64,000 nucleotides of DNA from Gammaproteobacteria bacterium (GTDB lineage: Bacteria > Pseudomonadota > Gammaproteobacteria > Pseudomonadales > Halieaceae). Below, one piece after another: positions 51,144 to 59,361 of this stretch (positions within the stretch are counted from its first letter, which is position 1; each line of letters starts with the position of its first letter). The notes below the pieces were generated by a model. The model was not told where the DNA came from. It saw nothing but the letters and a program-made list of their open reading frames with translations, and ran no database searches. The translations under genes and the position numbers were made by a program. The stretch spans positions 62,001 to 126,000 of the forward strand of contig JAUICG010000012.1 in NCBI GenBank assembly GCA_030427485.1. Reading direction: 5' to 3'.

Positions 51144-53354
51144 ATGAATTTTGATTTATCCGAAGATCAGCGAATGATGCTTGAATCGTTCGGCGGTTTC
51201 CTGGACGAGCACAGCAGCATGCAGCGGGTGCGGGCGGCCGCGAGCACCGGCGGCTTCGATGCGGCGATGTGGAAGGGCCTGGCTGATCTCGGCGCGTTTT
51301 CCCTGCGCGTTCCGGAGGCGGCCTCCGGACTGGGGCTGGGCCTGATGGATGCGGTGGTGCTGATGGAGGAGGTCGGGCGCACATTGGCGTCCGGGCCGAT
51401 CGCCGAAACGCTGGTGGCCACCCGGCTGCTGGCGAACCTCGGCGGCGACGCCCACGGCGCGCTGCTGGACAGGGTTGTCGCCGGCGAGAGTGTCATCAGC
51501 ATTGCGTTCCAGGATATCCGGCAACGACCCGTGCAATGGGTGGCGGGCGGCGCTGTCGCCGAGACCGTGATCGCCCGTGACGGCGACCGGGTAGTGCTGG
51601 TGACGTTTTCCGCGGGTACAGACCGCGGCGAGGCCAATCTCGCGTCCACGCCGCTCGCCGAACTGCGGCTCGACAGCGGCGACTGCGCGCTGCTCAGCGA
51701 CAGTGCCGAGGGCCGCAGGCAGTTTGCGCAGGCTGTCGAGGAATGGAAACTGCTGATCGCCGCCGCGCTGGCCGGGCTGTCGCGCGAGGCGCTGCGCCTG
51801 GCCTCGGCCTACGCCTGCGAGCGCGTTGCCTTTGGCCAGCCCATCGGCACCTACCAGGGGATCTCCCATCCTTTGGCGGACCTCGTGGTGGATGTTGACG
51901 GCGGCAAGTACTTTACCTGGCGGACGATTCATGACATCGCCAGGGGGCTGCCGGACACCGGCGCCCAGATCTCCCTGGCGGCCTGGTGGAACGCGCATAC
52001 TGCCACGCGGGTCGTCGCGCAGGCGCTGCACACCTATGGCGGCTACGGCCTCTCCACGGAATACGATATCCATCTGTACAACCTGCGCGCGAAATCCTGG
52101 CCGCTGGTCTACGGTGATCCGGCGCTGCTGCTGGAAGAGGCGGGACGCAGGCTGTATGCCGGAGAGACAGCGGAGTTGCCCGACGTGGGCGAGGTCACCA
52201 TCGATTTCGACCTCGGTGACGAGGCCCGCGCGATGGCCGCCGAGCTGAACGCGTTTTTTGAGAGCACCCTGACCCCCGAGTTGCTGGCAAAGGCGCACTA
52301 CTCCTTTGACGGCTTCGACGCGGGTGTGCACCGCAAACTGGCGGAGGCGAAACTGCTGTTCCCGGAGTGGCCGGTGGAGTGGGGCGGGCGCGAAGCGCAG
52401 CCCTACGTGATGAACGCCCTGCGCCAGGTGTGGGAAGACTGGGGCTGGAGCAGCCATGCGGCGAGCACGACCGGCCTGGTGGGCAGTATGATCCGCCTGT
52501 TCGGCAGCGATGAACTGAAGGAAGAAGTGCTGACGAAAATTGTCGCCGGCGAGGTGATCTGCAGCCTGGGCTACAGTGAACCCGGCTGCGGCTCCGACGT
52601 GTTCGCCGCGCAGACGCGGGCAACACCGGACGGCGACGGCTGGCGCATCGACGGTTCCAAGATGTTTACCAGCGGCGCCAATATCGCGCAATATGTGCTG
52701 ATGCTGACACGGACCAACCCGGACGTGGCCAAGCACAAGGGGCTGACCATGTTTGTCGTGCCTCTGGAAGCGGAGGGCATCGAGATTCATCCGGTCTACA
52801 CATTCCAGGACGAGCGCACCAATATCACCTACTACGACGGCGTGAAAGTGAAAGACAGCTACCGCCTCGGCGAGGTCGACGGCGGCGTCAAGGTCATGTC
52901 CGGGGCCCTGCAGATGGAACACGGCGGCGGTTTCGCCAAATCGCAGTGGGCCATGCTGCACGCTGCCGAGCAACTGTGCCGGGAAATACCCGGTGCCGAC
53001 GGCGCATTGATCGAGCGTACGGACGCGCAAAAACGCCTGGCCCGCGCCCGGCTGCACGCCTGGCTCTCGGAGGTCATCGCCAACCGTGCACTGTGGGCCG
53101 GCGTGAAAAAACTGCCCAACCTGGCTTACGGGCCGATGGCCAAGCTGTTTTCGTCCGAGAAGTTTCTCAGCGACTCCGCCGACCTGCTGGACCTGACCGC
53201 GCCGTATTCGCTGTCCAAGCGCAAAGGGCCGGCAGGATTCCTCAACCAGTGCTACCGCCATGCGCAGGGGACCACCATTTACGGCGGGACCAGCGAGGTG
53301 CATCGCAGTATGATAGCCGAACGCGCGCTGGCCCTGCCCAGAACGCGTGCATAA
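51144..53354 (+). CDS. Fused two-domain acyl-CoA dehydrogenase, FadE34-like
   Basis: Encodes 736 residues, about twice the usual length. Domain 1 (residues 1 to about 345) has LSEDQRMMLESFGGFLDEHSS, ACERVAFGQPIGTYQGISHPLAD and LHTYGGYGLSTEYDIHLYNLRAKSWPLVYGDP. Domain 2 (about 350-736) has LLFPEWPVEWGGR, CSLGYSEPGCGSDVFAAQTRA and TTIYGGTSEVHRSMIAERAL. In Mycobacterium tuberculosis, FadE34 is such a single-chain fusion acting on a steroid side-chain CoA ester. Note YGG where ordinary enzymes have YEG. The base is not assigned. Confidence 0.88.
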   Translation: MNFDLSEDQRMMLESFGGFLDEHSSMQRVRAAASTGGFDAAMWKGLADLGAFSLRVPEAASGLGLGLMDAVVLMEEVGRTLASGPIAETLVATRLLANLGGDAHGALLDRVVAGESVISIAFQDIRQRPVQWVAGGAVAETVIARDGDRVVLVTFSAGTDRGEANLASTPLAELRLDSGDCALLSDSAEGRRQFAQAVEEWKLLIAAALAGLSREALRLASAYACERVAFGQPIGTYQGISHPLADLVVDVDGGKYFTWRTIHDIARGLPDTGAQISLAAWWNAHTATRVVAQALHTYGGYGLSTEYDIHLYNLRAKSWPLVYGDPALLLEEAGRRLYAGETAELPDVGEVTIDFDLGDEARAMAAELNAFFESTLTPELLAKAHYSFDGFDAGVHRKLAEAKLLFPEWPVEWGGREAQPYVMNALRQVWEDWGWSSHAASTTGLVGSMIRLFGSDELKEEVLTKIVAGEVICSLGYSEPGCGSDVFAAQTRATPDGDGWRIDGSKMFTSGANIAQYVLMLTRTNPDVAKHKGLTMFVVPLEAEGIEIHPVYTFQDERTNITYYDGVKVKDSYRLGEVDGGVKVMSGALQMEHGGGFAKSQWAMLHAAEQLCREIPGADGALIERTDAQKRLARARLHAWLSEVIANRALWAGVKKLPNLAYGPMAKLFSSEKFLSDSADLLDLTAPYSLSKRKGPAGFLNQCYRHAQGTTIYGGTSEVHRSMIAERALALPRTRA

Positions 53355-53368
53355 CAGGAAACCCGACC

Positions 53369-54181
53369 ATGCCAGACGCTCCACATTTGCTAGTAGAGGA
53401 CGAGGGCGCAATTCTCATTGCGACGCTGAACCGTCCGGAAAAACTCAATGCGATCACGCCCGAGACCATGGAACTGTTCGAGGAGGCCCTGCACCGCTTT
53501 CGCGATACCCCGGCCCTGAAGGTCATGCTGATTCGCGCGACCGGCCGCTATTTCTGCTCCGGCGTGGATCTGCGCGCCGGGAAGTCAAAACCGGCTGACA
53601 TGGCGCGCTCGGCGGTGCAGATCCGCGAGAACCACCGCCTGAAAACGCTGGGCATGCACCGGATTTATGACGAGATGGAGTCCATTGAAAAGCCGATTGT
53701 GGTCGCACACCAGGGCGCAACGGTGGGCGGCGGCCTGGAGATGTCGCTGTCCTGCGATTTTCGTCTCGCGGCCAGGAGCGCCTCCTACGCGTTCCCCGAG
53801 GGCAAGTTCGGCGTGCTGCCGGCCTCCAATGGCGTGAGTCGCCTGGTGCGTATCATCGGTACCCACTGGACGCGCTACCTGATCATGGCGAACCTGCCCG
53901 CGGACGCCGACCGCGCGTACGTGATGGGACTGGTGCACGAGGTATTTCCCGACGAGACCTTTGACGAGGACGTGATGCGCTTCTGCCGGCACCTGTCAGA
54001 GCAGCACGGTGAGCAAATGGGTACGGCGAAGCTCGCGATAGAAATGTCGCGGGATCTCGGTCTCGCGCAGGCGCGCAATGTCGAGCGCATGGCCAACAGC
54101 GCGTTGATGTTGAACCCGGATTACCTCGCAATGATTGAGAAGCATATCAAGAGTATCGGGAGCAAGGGCGGCAAGGATTGA
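53369..54181 (+). CDS. Enoyl-CoA hydratase
   Basis: Encodes 270 residues from ATG 53369 after CAGGAAACC, 14 bp after the previous stop. Both catalytic glutamates are present: GGGLEMSLSCDF and FPEGKFGVL. IATLNRPEKLNAI and the oxyanion-hole segment FCSGVDLRAG are typical. It hydrates the enoyl-CoA made by the dehydrogenases on either side. Confidence 0.9.
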   Translation: MPDAPHLLVEDEGAILIATLNRPEKLNAITPETMELFEEALHRFRDTPALKVMLIRATGRYFCSGVDLRAGKSKPADMARSAVQIRENHRLKTLGMHRIYDEMESIEKPIVVAHQGATVGGGLEMSLSCDFRLAARSASYAFPEGKFGVLPASNGVSRLVRIIGTHWTRYLIMANLPADADRAYVMGLVHEVFPDETFDEDVMRFCRHLSEQHGEQMGTAKLAIEMSRDLGLAQARNVERMANSALMLNPDYLAMIEKHIKSIGSKGGKD

Positions 54182-54226
54182 TCGTCACCGCCGCGACAAG
54201 CAATCACTGATCGGGACCATAGCCTG

Positions 54227-55363
54227 ATGGAATTTGACTGGAACCAGCAACAACGGGATTTTCGCGCGACGGTTCGCGCCTTTCTCGATGCCAACCTGCC
54301 GGACAACTGGGAGGAGATCGCACACGGCCCGGGTTCGTCCGCGCAAACGACGTTTTCAAAACAGTTTTGCGGTGCGCTCGCGGATGCCGGCCTGCTGGTG
54401 CCGCACTGGCCCGAGCGCTGGGGCGGTCGCGATGCCGACCCCTGGAGCGCGTTTATCCTCGCCGAGGAAATGTGGGCAGCCGGTGAACCGCGCGGTGGGC
54501 AGTATATGAACGTCAACTGGATCGGGCCCACCTTCATGCGCTTCGGTACCGAGCAGCAGCAGGAACGCTACATCCCGCCGATGGCGCGCGGCGAGACACT
54601 GTGGTGCCAGGGTTTTTCCGAGCCGGAGTCGGGCTCCGACCTGGCCTCGCTGCGCACCCGCGCGGACAAGACGGAAAGCGGCTATCGCGTCAACGGCCAG
54701 AAAATCTGGACATCCTACGCCGGGCATGCCGACACCTGCTTCCTGTTGTGTCGCACGGCGCCCGGCAAGGGCGGTATCTCGATTCTGCTGGTTCCCATGG
54801 AGACACCCGGCATCACGGTGCGACAGATTCCCAGCATCATCGGTGAGGGGGATATTCACGAGGTGTTTTTCGACGACGTGGAGGTGGCTGATACCGCGTT
54901 GCTCGGCGCCGAGGGCCAGGCCTGGGAAATCGTGCGCACCGCGCTGTCTCTGGAACGGGTCGGTATCCCCCGTTTTGCGCTGGCCTCGCGGATGCTGCGG
55001 CGCGCGGTGGAGGTGCTGAAACGCGACGGCCGCTTTACGCACGGCGCGATCGACCAGTCGGCGAAAGCGCACGCCGCGTGTGAGGTGGCGCGCATGTACA
55101 GCTACAACATTATCGACCAGCGCTGTCACGGGCAGCCGCCCGGGCCGGAAGCCAGCGCGGCGCGCATTGCCACTGTCAATGCGGAACGGCAGGTGACGGA
55201 GTTCGTCGTCGAACATCTGCCCGAAGCGCTCGCTGGCGCCGATCACATGCTGATGGCTCACCACCAGCGGGCGATCGTCGCGGGTATCGCCTCGGGTGCC
55301 GCTGAAATCCAGCTGAACCTGATCGCGACCGAATTGTTGCAACTGCCACGGGAGCCACGCTGA
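54227..55363 (+). CDS. Acyl-CoA dehydrogenase, FadE29-like subunit
   Basis: Encodes 378 residues. Typical motifs: WCQGFSEPESGSDLASLRTRADK, WTSYAGHADTCFLLCRTAP, and the C-terminal ASGAAEIQLNLIATELLQLPREPR. FadE29 and FadE28 form an alpha2-beta2 complex for steroid side-chain breakdown in mycobacteria. The adjacent short partner supports an obligate heteromer. The stop overlaps the next start by one base (TGATG). Confidence 0.87.
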   Translation: MEFDWNQQQRDFRATVRAFLDANLPDNWEEIAHGPGSSAQTTFSKQFCGALADAGLLVPHWPERWGGRDADPWSAFILAEEMWAAGEPRGGQYMNVNWIGPTFMRFGTEQQQERYIPPMARGETLWCQGFSEPESGSDLASLRTRADKTESGYRVNGQKIWTSYAGHADTCFLLCRTAPGKGGISILLVPMETPGITVRQIPSIIGEGDIHEVFFDDVEVADTALLGAEGQAWEIVRTALSLERVGIPRFALASRMLRRAVEVLKRDGRFTHGAIDQSAKAHAACEVARMYSYNIIDQRCHGQPPGPEASAARIATVNAERQVTEFVVEHLPEALAGADHMLMAHHQRAIVAGIASGAAEIQLNLIATELLQLPREPR

Positions 55364-56271
55364 TGGATTTCACACCGAACGAGGACCAGCTGGCGCTGGT
55401 GAGTGCGATCGAGCGGATCGCGGCGGAGTTCACCGCGGTACCGACGGACTTTCACGGCTTTGCGCTGGAGGGCGAGGCGCTGGCGCGGGAACTGGAAAAC
55501 GGCCAGTACTTTGACATTGCGGCAATTCCCGAAATGGGGCCCGTGTCCGCGGCGACCGTGGTCGAGCGGTTGGCCCGCTTGCCCTGCACCACCGAGGTGG
55601 CGCTGTCGATGCTGGTGCGGCCGCAGATCGATATCGAACTGCCTCGCCCGTTCGCGCTGGTCGAGCACGGCCGCCCCGGTCGGTTCGTCGCCGCGGCCGG
55701 CACCCTGATCGTGATCGATGGCGATGACATCGGCATTGCCCATCCCCGGCCGGAGGATGTCGAAGCCGTGGAGTCGCTGTACGCCTACCCGATGGGCCGG
55801 CTGACCGGGAACCCCCCGGTCAAAGCCCTGTCGGGCGCCGACGCCGACACCGTGCGCACCTGGTTGCGTATCGCCTGCGCGGCTGAAATGGCCGGCTTGT
55901 TACAGGCCGCTATCGACGCCGCGGTGGAACACCTGAGCGTGCGCAAACAGTTTGGCCGGCCGCTGGGTACGTTCCAGGCACTGCGCCATCGCATGGCGGA
56001 GTGCGCGGTGCTGGCCGGCGGCGTGCGCCTGCTGGCACTGAAAGCCGCGTGGTCCGGTGACAGCGGGGAGGCGGCGCTGGCGGCGCTGCACGCGCAGGAC
56101 AGCGCCAGCCGCGTGGTTTACGACGTGCACCAGATGATGGGCGCGATGGGTATGACGCTGGAAATGCCCGTGCACCTGTGGACGTACCGCGCCAAGGCCC
56201 TGCTCTCGGAGCTGGGCGGCAAGGGGGCGCAGGCGCGGGGCGTGGCGACGTTTATTTTTGACGCCGCGTAA
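55363..56271 (+). CDS. Acyl-CoA dehydrogenase-like subunit, FadE28-like
   Basis: Encodes 302 residues, shorter than the usual 380. MDFTPNEDQLALVSAIERIAAEF opens the fold, but the middle beta domain is reduced. The C-terminal half is clear (AAVEHLSVRKQFGRPLGTFQALRHRMAEC, HQMMGAMGMTLEMPVHLWTYRAKALLSELGG). Short subunits of this kind pair with a full one so that only two of four active sites are complete. Coupled to the previous gene by a 1-bp overlap. Confidence 0.85.
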   Translation: MDFTPNEDQLALVSAIERIAAEFTAVPTDFHGFALEGEALARELENGQYFDIAAIPEMGPVSAATVVERLARLPCTTEVALSMLVRPQIDIELPRPFALVEHGRPGRFVAAAGTLIVIDGDDIGIAHPRPEDVEAVESLYAYPMGRLTGNPPVKALSGADADTVRTWLRIACAAEMAGLLQAAIDAAVEHLSVRKQFGRPLGTFQALRHRMAECAVLAGGVRLLALKAAWSGDSGEAALAALHAQDSASRVVYDVHQMMGAMGMTLEMPVHLWTYRAKALLSELGGKGAQARGVATFIFDAA

Positions 56272-56279
56272 AACGCGCG

Positions 56280-57071
56280 TCAGCCCGGTACCCGCTCACA
56301 GAGCAGCGCTTCCCTGGCAAGGTATTTGGTGGTGGACCAACCACCGTCCAGCGCGATGGTCTGGCCGTTGATGTAACTGCCCTGGTCCGACGCCAGGAAA
56401 AACACGGTATTGGCCACGTCTTCCGTCGTGCCTTCCCGGTTGAAGGGCGTCATCTCGTGATTGACGCGCTGGAACGCCGGGGCTTCCCACGCCGCTTCCG
56501 TCATGTCAGTCCTGATAACGCCGGGCGCTACCAGATTGGAGCGGATACCGTCAGCGCCGTACTGGGCGGCCATGGTCTGCGTGAGCCCGACCAGGCCCGC
56601 CTTGACTGCGCAATAGATGCCGCCGTCGAGTCCGCCGAGCGTGCCGAACACCGAGCCGACGTTGATAATGGAGGAGCCGGCGGCCATGACCGGTATCGCC
56701 GCGCGACAAAAGCGGAAGGGCGCCTTCATGCTGATGTCGATCACTTCGTCGAGGGTGGCATCATCGGTCTCGTGCACCGGCGCCCATTTGCCCGACCCCG
56801 CATTGTTGACCAGGCAATCGAGACGCCCGAAGGTCTCCATCGCGGTGGCGACAGCCCGCCCGGGGATATCCGCCGCCGCCACGTCGCCAGCGACAATCGC
56901 CACCCTCGCGCTGCCGTGCAGGTCGTCGGCGAGTTGTCGCAGGCGATCTTCACGCCGCGCGACGGCGACAATGTCGTAGCCGCCGTCGGCGAACCGGCGC
57001 GCTATTGCGTCCCCGATCCCCGCGCTGGCGCCGGTCACCAATACCACGGGTTTCTGCGAAGCCTTGTTCAT
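56280..57071 (-). CDS. SDR-family oxidoreductase
   Basis: Encodes 263 residues; ATG 57071 has AGGATTACG just upstream. TGASAGIG, VNNAG, catalytic Ser (NVGSVFG), YCAVK, and the closing YINGQTIALDGGWSTTKYL. The C-terminus matches the SDR at 18341, so they are paralogues. Ends eight bp from the convergent dehydrogenase-like gene with no visible terminator. Confidence 0.92.
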   Translation of the reverse strand: MNKASQKPVVLVTGASAGIGDAIARRFADGGYDIVAVARREDRLRQLADDLHGSARVAIVAGDVAAADIPGRAVATAMETFGRLDCLVNNAGSGKWAPVHETDDATLDEVIDISMKAPFRFCRAAIPVMAAGSSIINVGSVFGTLGGLDGGIYCAVKAGLVGLTQTMAAQYGADGIRSNLVAPGVIRTDMTEAAWEAPAFQRVNHEMTPFNREGTTEDVANTVFFLASDQGSYINGQTIALDGGWSTTKYLAREALLCERVPG

Positions 57072-57253
57072 CGTAATCCTGTCTCCTTCAGCGATAGCGG
57101 GAGGCAGCCGCTGCGCCTCCACAGAACGAGTGTATACAGATTCGGGTATAGCGGGGTGAATATAGCGCACGCGAAGGGGGCCAGTGCGGTCGCAGGCATT
57201 TTCTTATTCACACCTGGAATACTTTGCGGCGCCGGCGGTGGCGCCGGCTGCCT

Positions 57254-58336
57254 TCAGGCCGATCCGCTGTGCTGCCTGGCGGCGAGCAGCGCCTGGTTGC
57301 GGTAGTGCTTGGGTGTCACCCCGGTCCAGCGCTTGAACGCGCGACCGAAACTCGACTGCTCGGCGTAGCCGAGCCTGGCGGCCACATCGTCCAGTGATAC
57401 CTGCTCCTGCGACAGGCAGTTTTTAGCGGTTTCCAGGCGCTGCGCCTCCAGGATATCCGAGAATTTCAGGCCGGACTCACTCAACTGCGCCTGCAGGGTG
57501 CGCACCGAAACGCCGAGCTTGCGGGCGCAGCGCTGGATGGTGCAGTTGCTGGAGGACAGGGTGCCGCGAACGTAATCCTGTACGCGGTCGGCTACCTCGG
57601 TCCGCGACGCGGCGCGAACCTGTGACAGGTAGCCGCCCAGCAGGTTGAACAGCAGGCGGCTGGAACTGCTGACCGGCTTGTCCAGCAGGCCCACGGGAAA
57701 CGCTATTGCGTTCTCCGTGCGTGTTTTGTTGAACTTGCAACCCAGTTCCGATTCCAGTTCGTGTACATCCCTGGAGCGCGCATCGACAGCGAGATTCACG
57801 TAGCTGGGCTCGAAGCCGCGGCCGCCGACCAGGCGCAGGAGTTTCAGGTTCAACAGCACCGCCTGGTAGTTGGCCTGGTTGTTGAAACCCAGGTCCGCGC
57901 CCACGCTCCACCTGATCTCCGCCGTTTCATCGCCTTCCACCAACTCGAGGATCGTATCCGGTGCGTGGATTACCGGGATGAAGTTGATGAAGCCCTCGAC
58001 CGACTCCCGCACGGTGGCCGCGGCGCGGCACAGTGCGGTGACGCAGCCGTAGACCTCGGGCTCCTGGGTCCGCGCCAGCTGCAGGCCAAACAGCGGGTTG
58101 TTCAGGGATCTGCTGGTGTATTCAAACAGGTCGACCACTGACTTGCAGTCGATGAAGTGATCCGGGTCGCGGATAAGCTGCGGATTGATCTCGTGCTTTT
58201 CCAGCAACGAGACCGGGTCCGCGCCGAGCCGGCGCACCAGGCCGGGAAAGCCGGACAGGTTGGCGATCCGCATTTGTCGGCTGGCGGGCATCGAGTCCAG
58301 GGGCCCTTCAATGCTGAAAAAGTGATTATTATCCAT
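57254..58336 (-). CDS. AraC-family transcriptional regulator
   Basis: Encodes 360 residues from ATG 58336, which has GAGGAGG just upstream. The N-terminal ~200 residues look like the arabinose-binding-like effector domain of the OruR/AraC type. The C-terminal ~100 have two helix-turn-helix motifs (CTIQRCARKLGVSVRTLQAQLSESG and SLDDVAARLGYAEQSSFGRAFKRWTGVTPKHYR). Probably an activator for nearby catabolic genes. A regulon-type palindrome 85 bp upstream suggests control by the TetR system. Confidence 0.92.
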   Translation of the reverse strand: MDNNHFFSIEGPLDSMPASRQMRIANLSGFPGLVRRLGADPVSLLEKHEINPQLIRDPDHFIDCKSVVDLFEYTSRSLNNPLFGLQLARTQEPEVYGCVTALCRAAATVRESVEGFINFIPVIHAPDTILELVEGDETAEIRWSVGADLGFNNQANYQAVLLNLKLLRLVGGRGFEPSYVNLAVDARSRDVHELESELGCKFNKTRTENAIAFPVGLLDKPVSSSSRLLFNLLGGYLSQVRAASRTEVADRVQDYVRGTLSSSNCTIQRCARKLGVSVRTLQAQLSESGLKFSDILEAQRLETAKNCLSQEQVSLDDVAARLGYAEQSSFGRAFKRWTGVTPKHYRNQALLAARQHSGSA

Positions 58337-58420
58337 CGGTCCAGCCTCCTCACAGGCCGGTTCGGCCAGGGCGGGGGGTTTCCTGTGTCAACCGCCGATA
58401 CTACCACAGCCGGTATTAAG

Positions 58421-58436
58421 TAGACACCGCTGTTGA
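58421..58436. promoter_or_regulatory. Regulon operator copy upstream of the AraC gene
   Basis: TAGACA-CCGC-TGTTGA. The right half matches the best sites exactly, the left core reads GACA instead of AACA. Spacer CCGC is the same as at 15458-15461. Confidence 0.5.
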
Positions 58437-58455
58437 GCTGCTGCCCGGACAGGCC

Positions 58456-59307
58456 CTAAAACTCGCCGGTGAGGCTCCATTCCCCCGCGCGGTTGCGAAT
58501 CCAGCCGCCAGACGCCCAGCTGCCGCCGTCGACCGGAATCGTGGCGCCGGTGACATAGTCGCTCATCGCCGACGCCAGGAACACCGCGACATTGCCGCAC
58601 TCGGTATCGACTCCCGGGCGGCCAAGGGGAATCCGCCGCGCGGTGAGCGCCTCGTGCTCCGCGCCGGGTTGCCACCACGTCGCGGGATCGACCGGGCCTT
58701 TTACATTGCCGCGTATGCCCGGGGTGACGGTGTAGTCGGGTGCGATGGCATTCACGCGAATACCGTGGTCCGCCAGCTCCAGCGCCATGGAGCGCGTAAA
58801 ATTGAGCATACCGGCCTTGCACGCGCCGTATACCGCGTAGTTGGGGGCCGCGCGTGAGCCCTCGATGCTGCTGACATTGATGATCGAGCCGCCCCTTTGT
58901 CCCTCGATCATCTGCGGTATCACCGCGGAGGTGGTCGCCAGCAGGCTGATGAGGTTCAGGTCGATGATGCGGCGCCAGGCCTGTTCGGACTGGTCTTTGA
59001 ACACCTTCGGCGTCACGCCGCCGACATTGTTGACCAGGATGTCGATGCGTCCAAAGTGTGTGCGGGCGGCCTGCACCATCGCGCGCACCTGTTCGGAGTC
59101 ACTGGCGTCGCAGGGCGCGGACAGCGCGTTGCCGCCGAGCGCATCCACCCGGCTGACCACCTCTTCGCAGCGTTCAGGGATCCTGTCGGCAATGACCACA
59201 TCGGCGCCCACGGAGGCGAAGCACAGCGCGATCGCGCGGCCTATCCCCGCGCCGCCGCCGGTAATGACCGCCACCTTGTCCTGCAGGGAGATGTCCGGGG
59301 TCGTCAT
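58456..59307 (-). CDS. SDR-family oxidoreductase
   Basis: Encodes 283 residues after GGAGGCTTT. TGGGAGIGRAIALCFA, ADRIPERCEE, NNVGG in the NNAG place, catalytic Ser (NVSSIEG), YGACK, closing VTGATIPVDGGSWASGGWIRN. It follows the PQQ dehydrogenase by 54 bp on the same strand, so probably ends that operon. It likely oxidises an alcohol formed by the P450 or Rieske enzyme. Confidence 0.9.
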   Translation of the reverse strand: MTTPDISLQDKVAVITGGGAGIGRAIALCFASVGADVVIADRIPERCEEVVSRVDALGGNALSAPCDASDSEQVRAMVQAARTHFGRIDILVNNVGGVTPKVFKDQSEQAWRRIIDLNLISLLATTSAVIPQMIEGQRGGSIINVSSIEGSRAAPNYAVYGACKAGMLNFTRSMALELADHGIRVNAIAPDYTVTPGIRGNVKGPVDPATWWQPGAEHEALTARRIPLGRPGVDTECGNVAVFLASAMSDYVTGATIPVDGGSWASGGWIRNRAGEWSLTGEF

Positions 59308-59361
59308 TGAAAGCCTCCTGGTCAGTCCGTGCTTGCAAAAAAATGCAGCGGCTAAATACCG

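Noticed and set aside
51156..53411. A very long open frame on the minus strand opposite the fused acyl-CoA dehydrogenase
   Set aside because: Its product has no domain motifs and is a mirror of GC-rich codon use; the plus-strand gene has clear catalytic and structural motifs.
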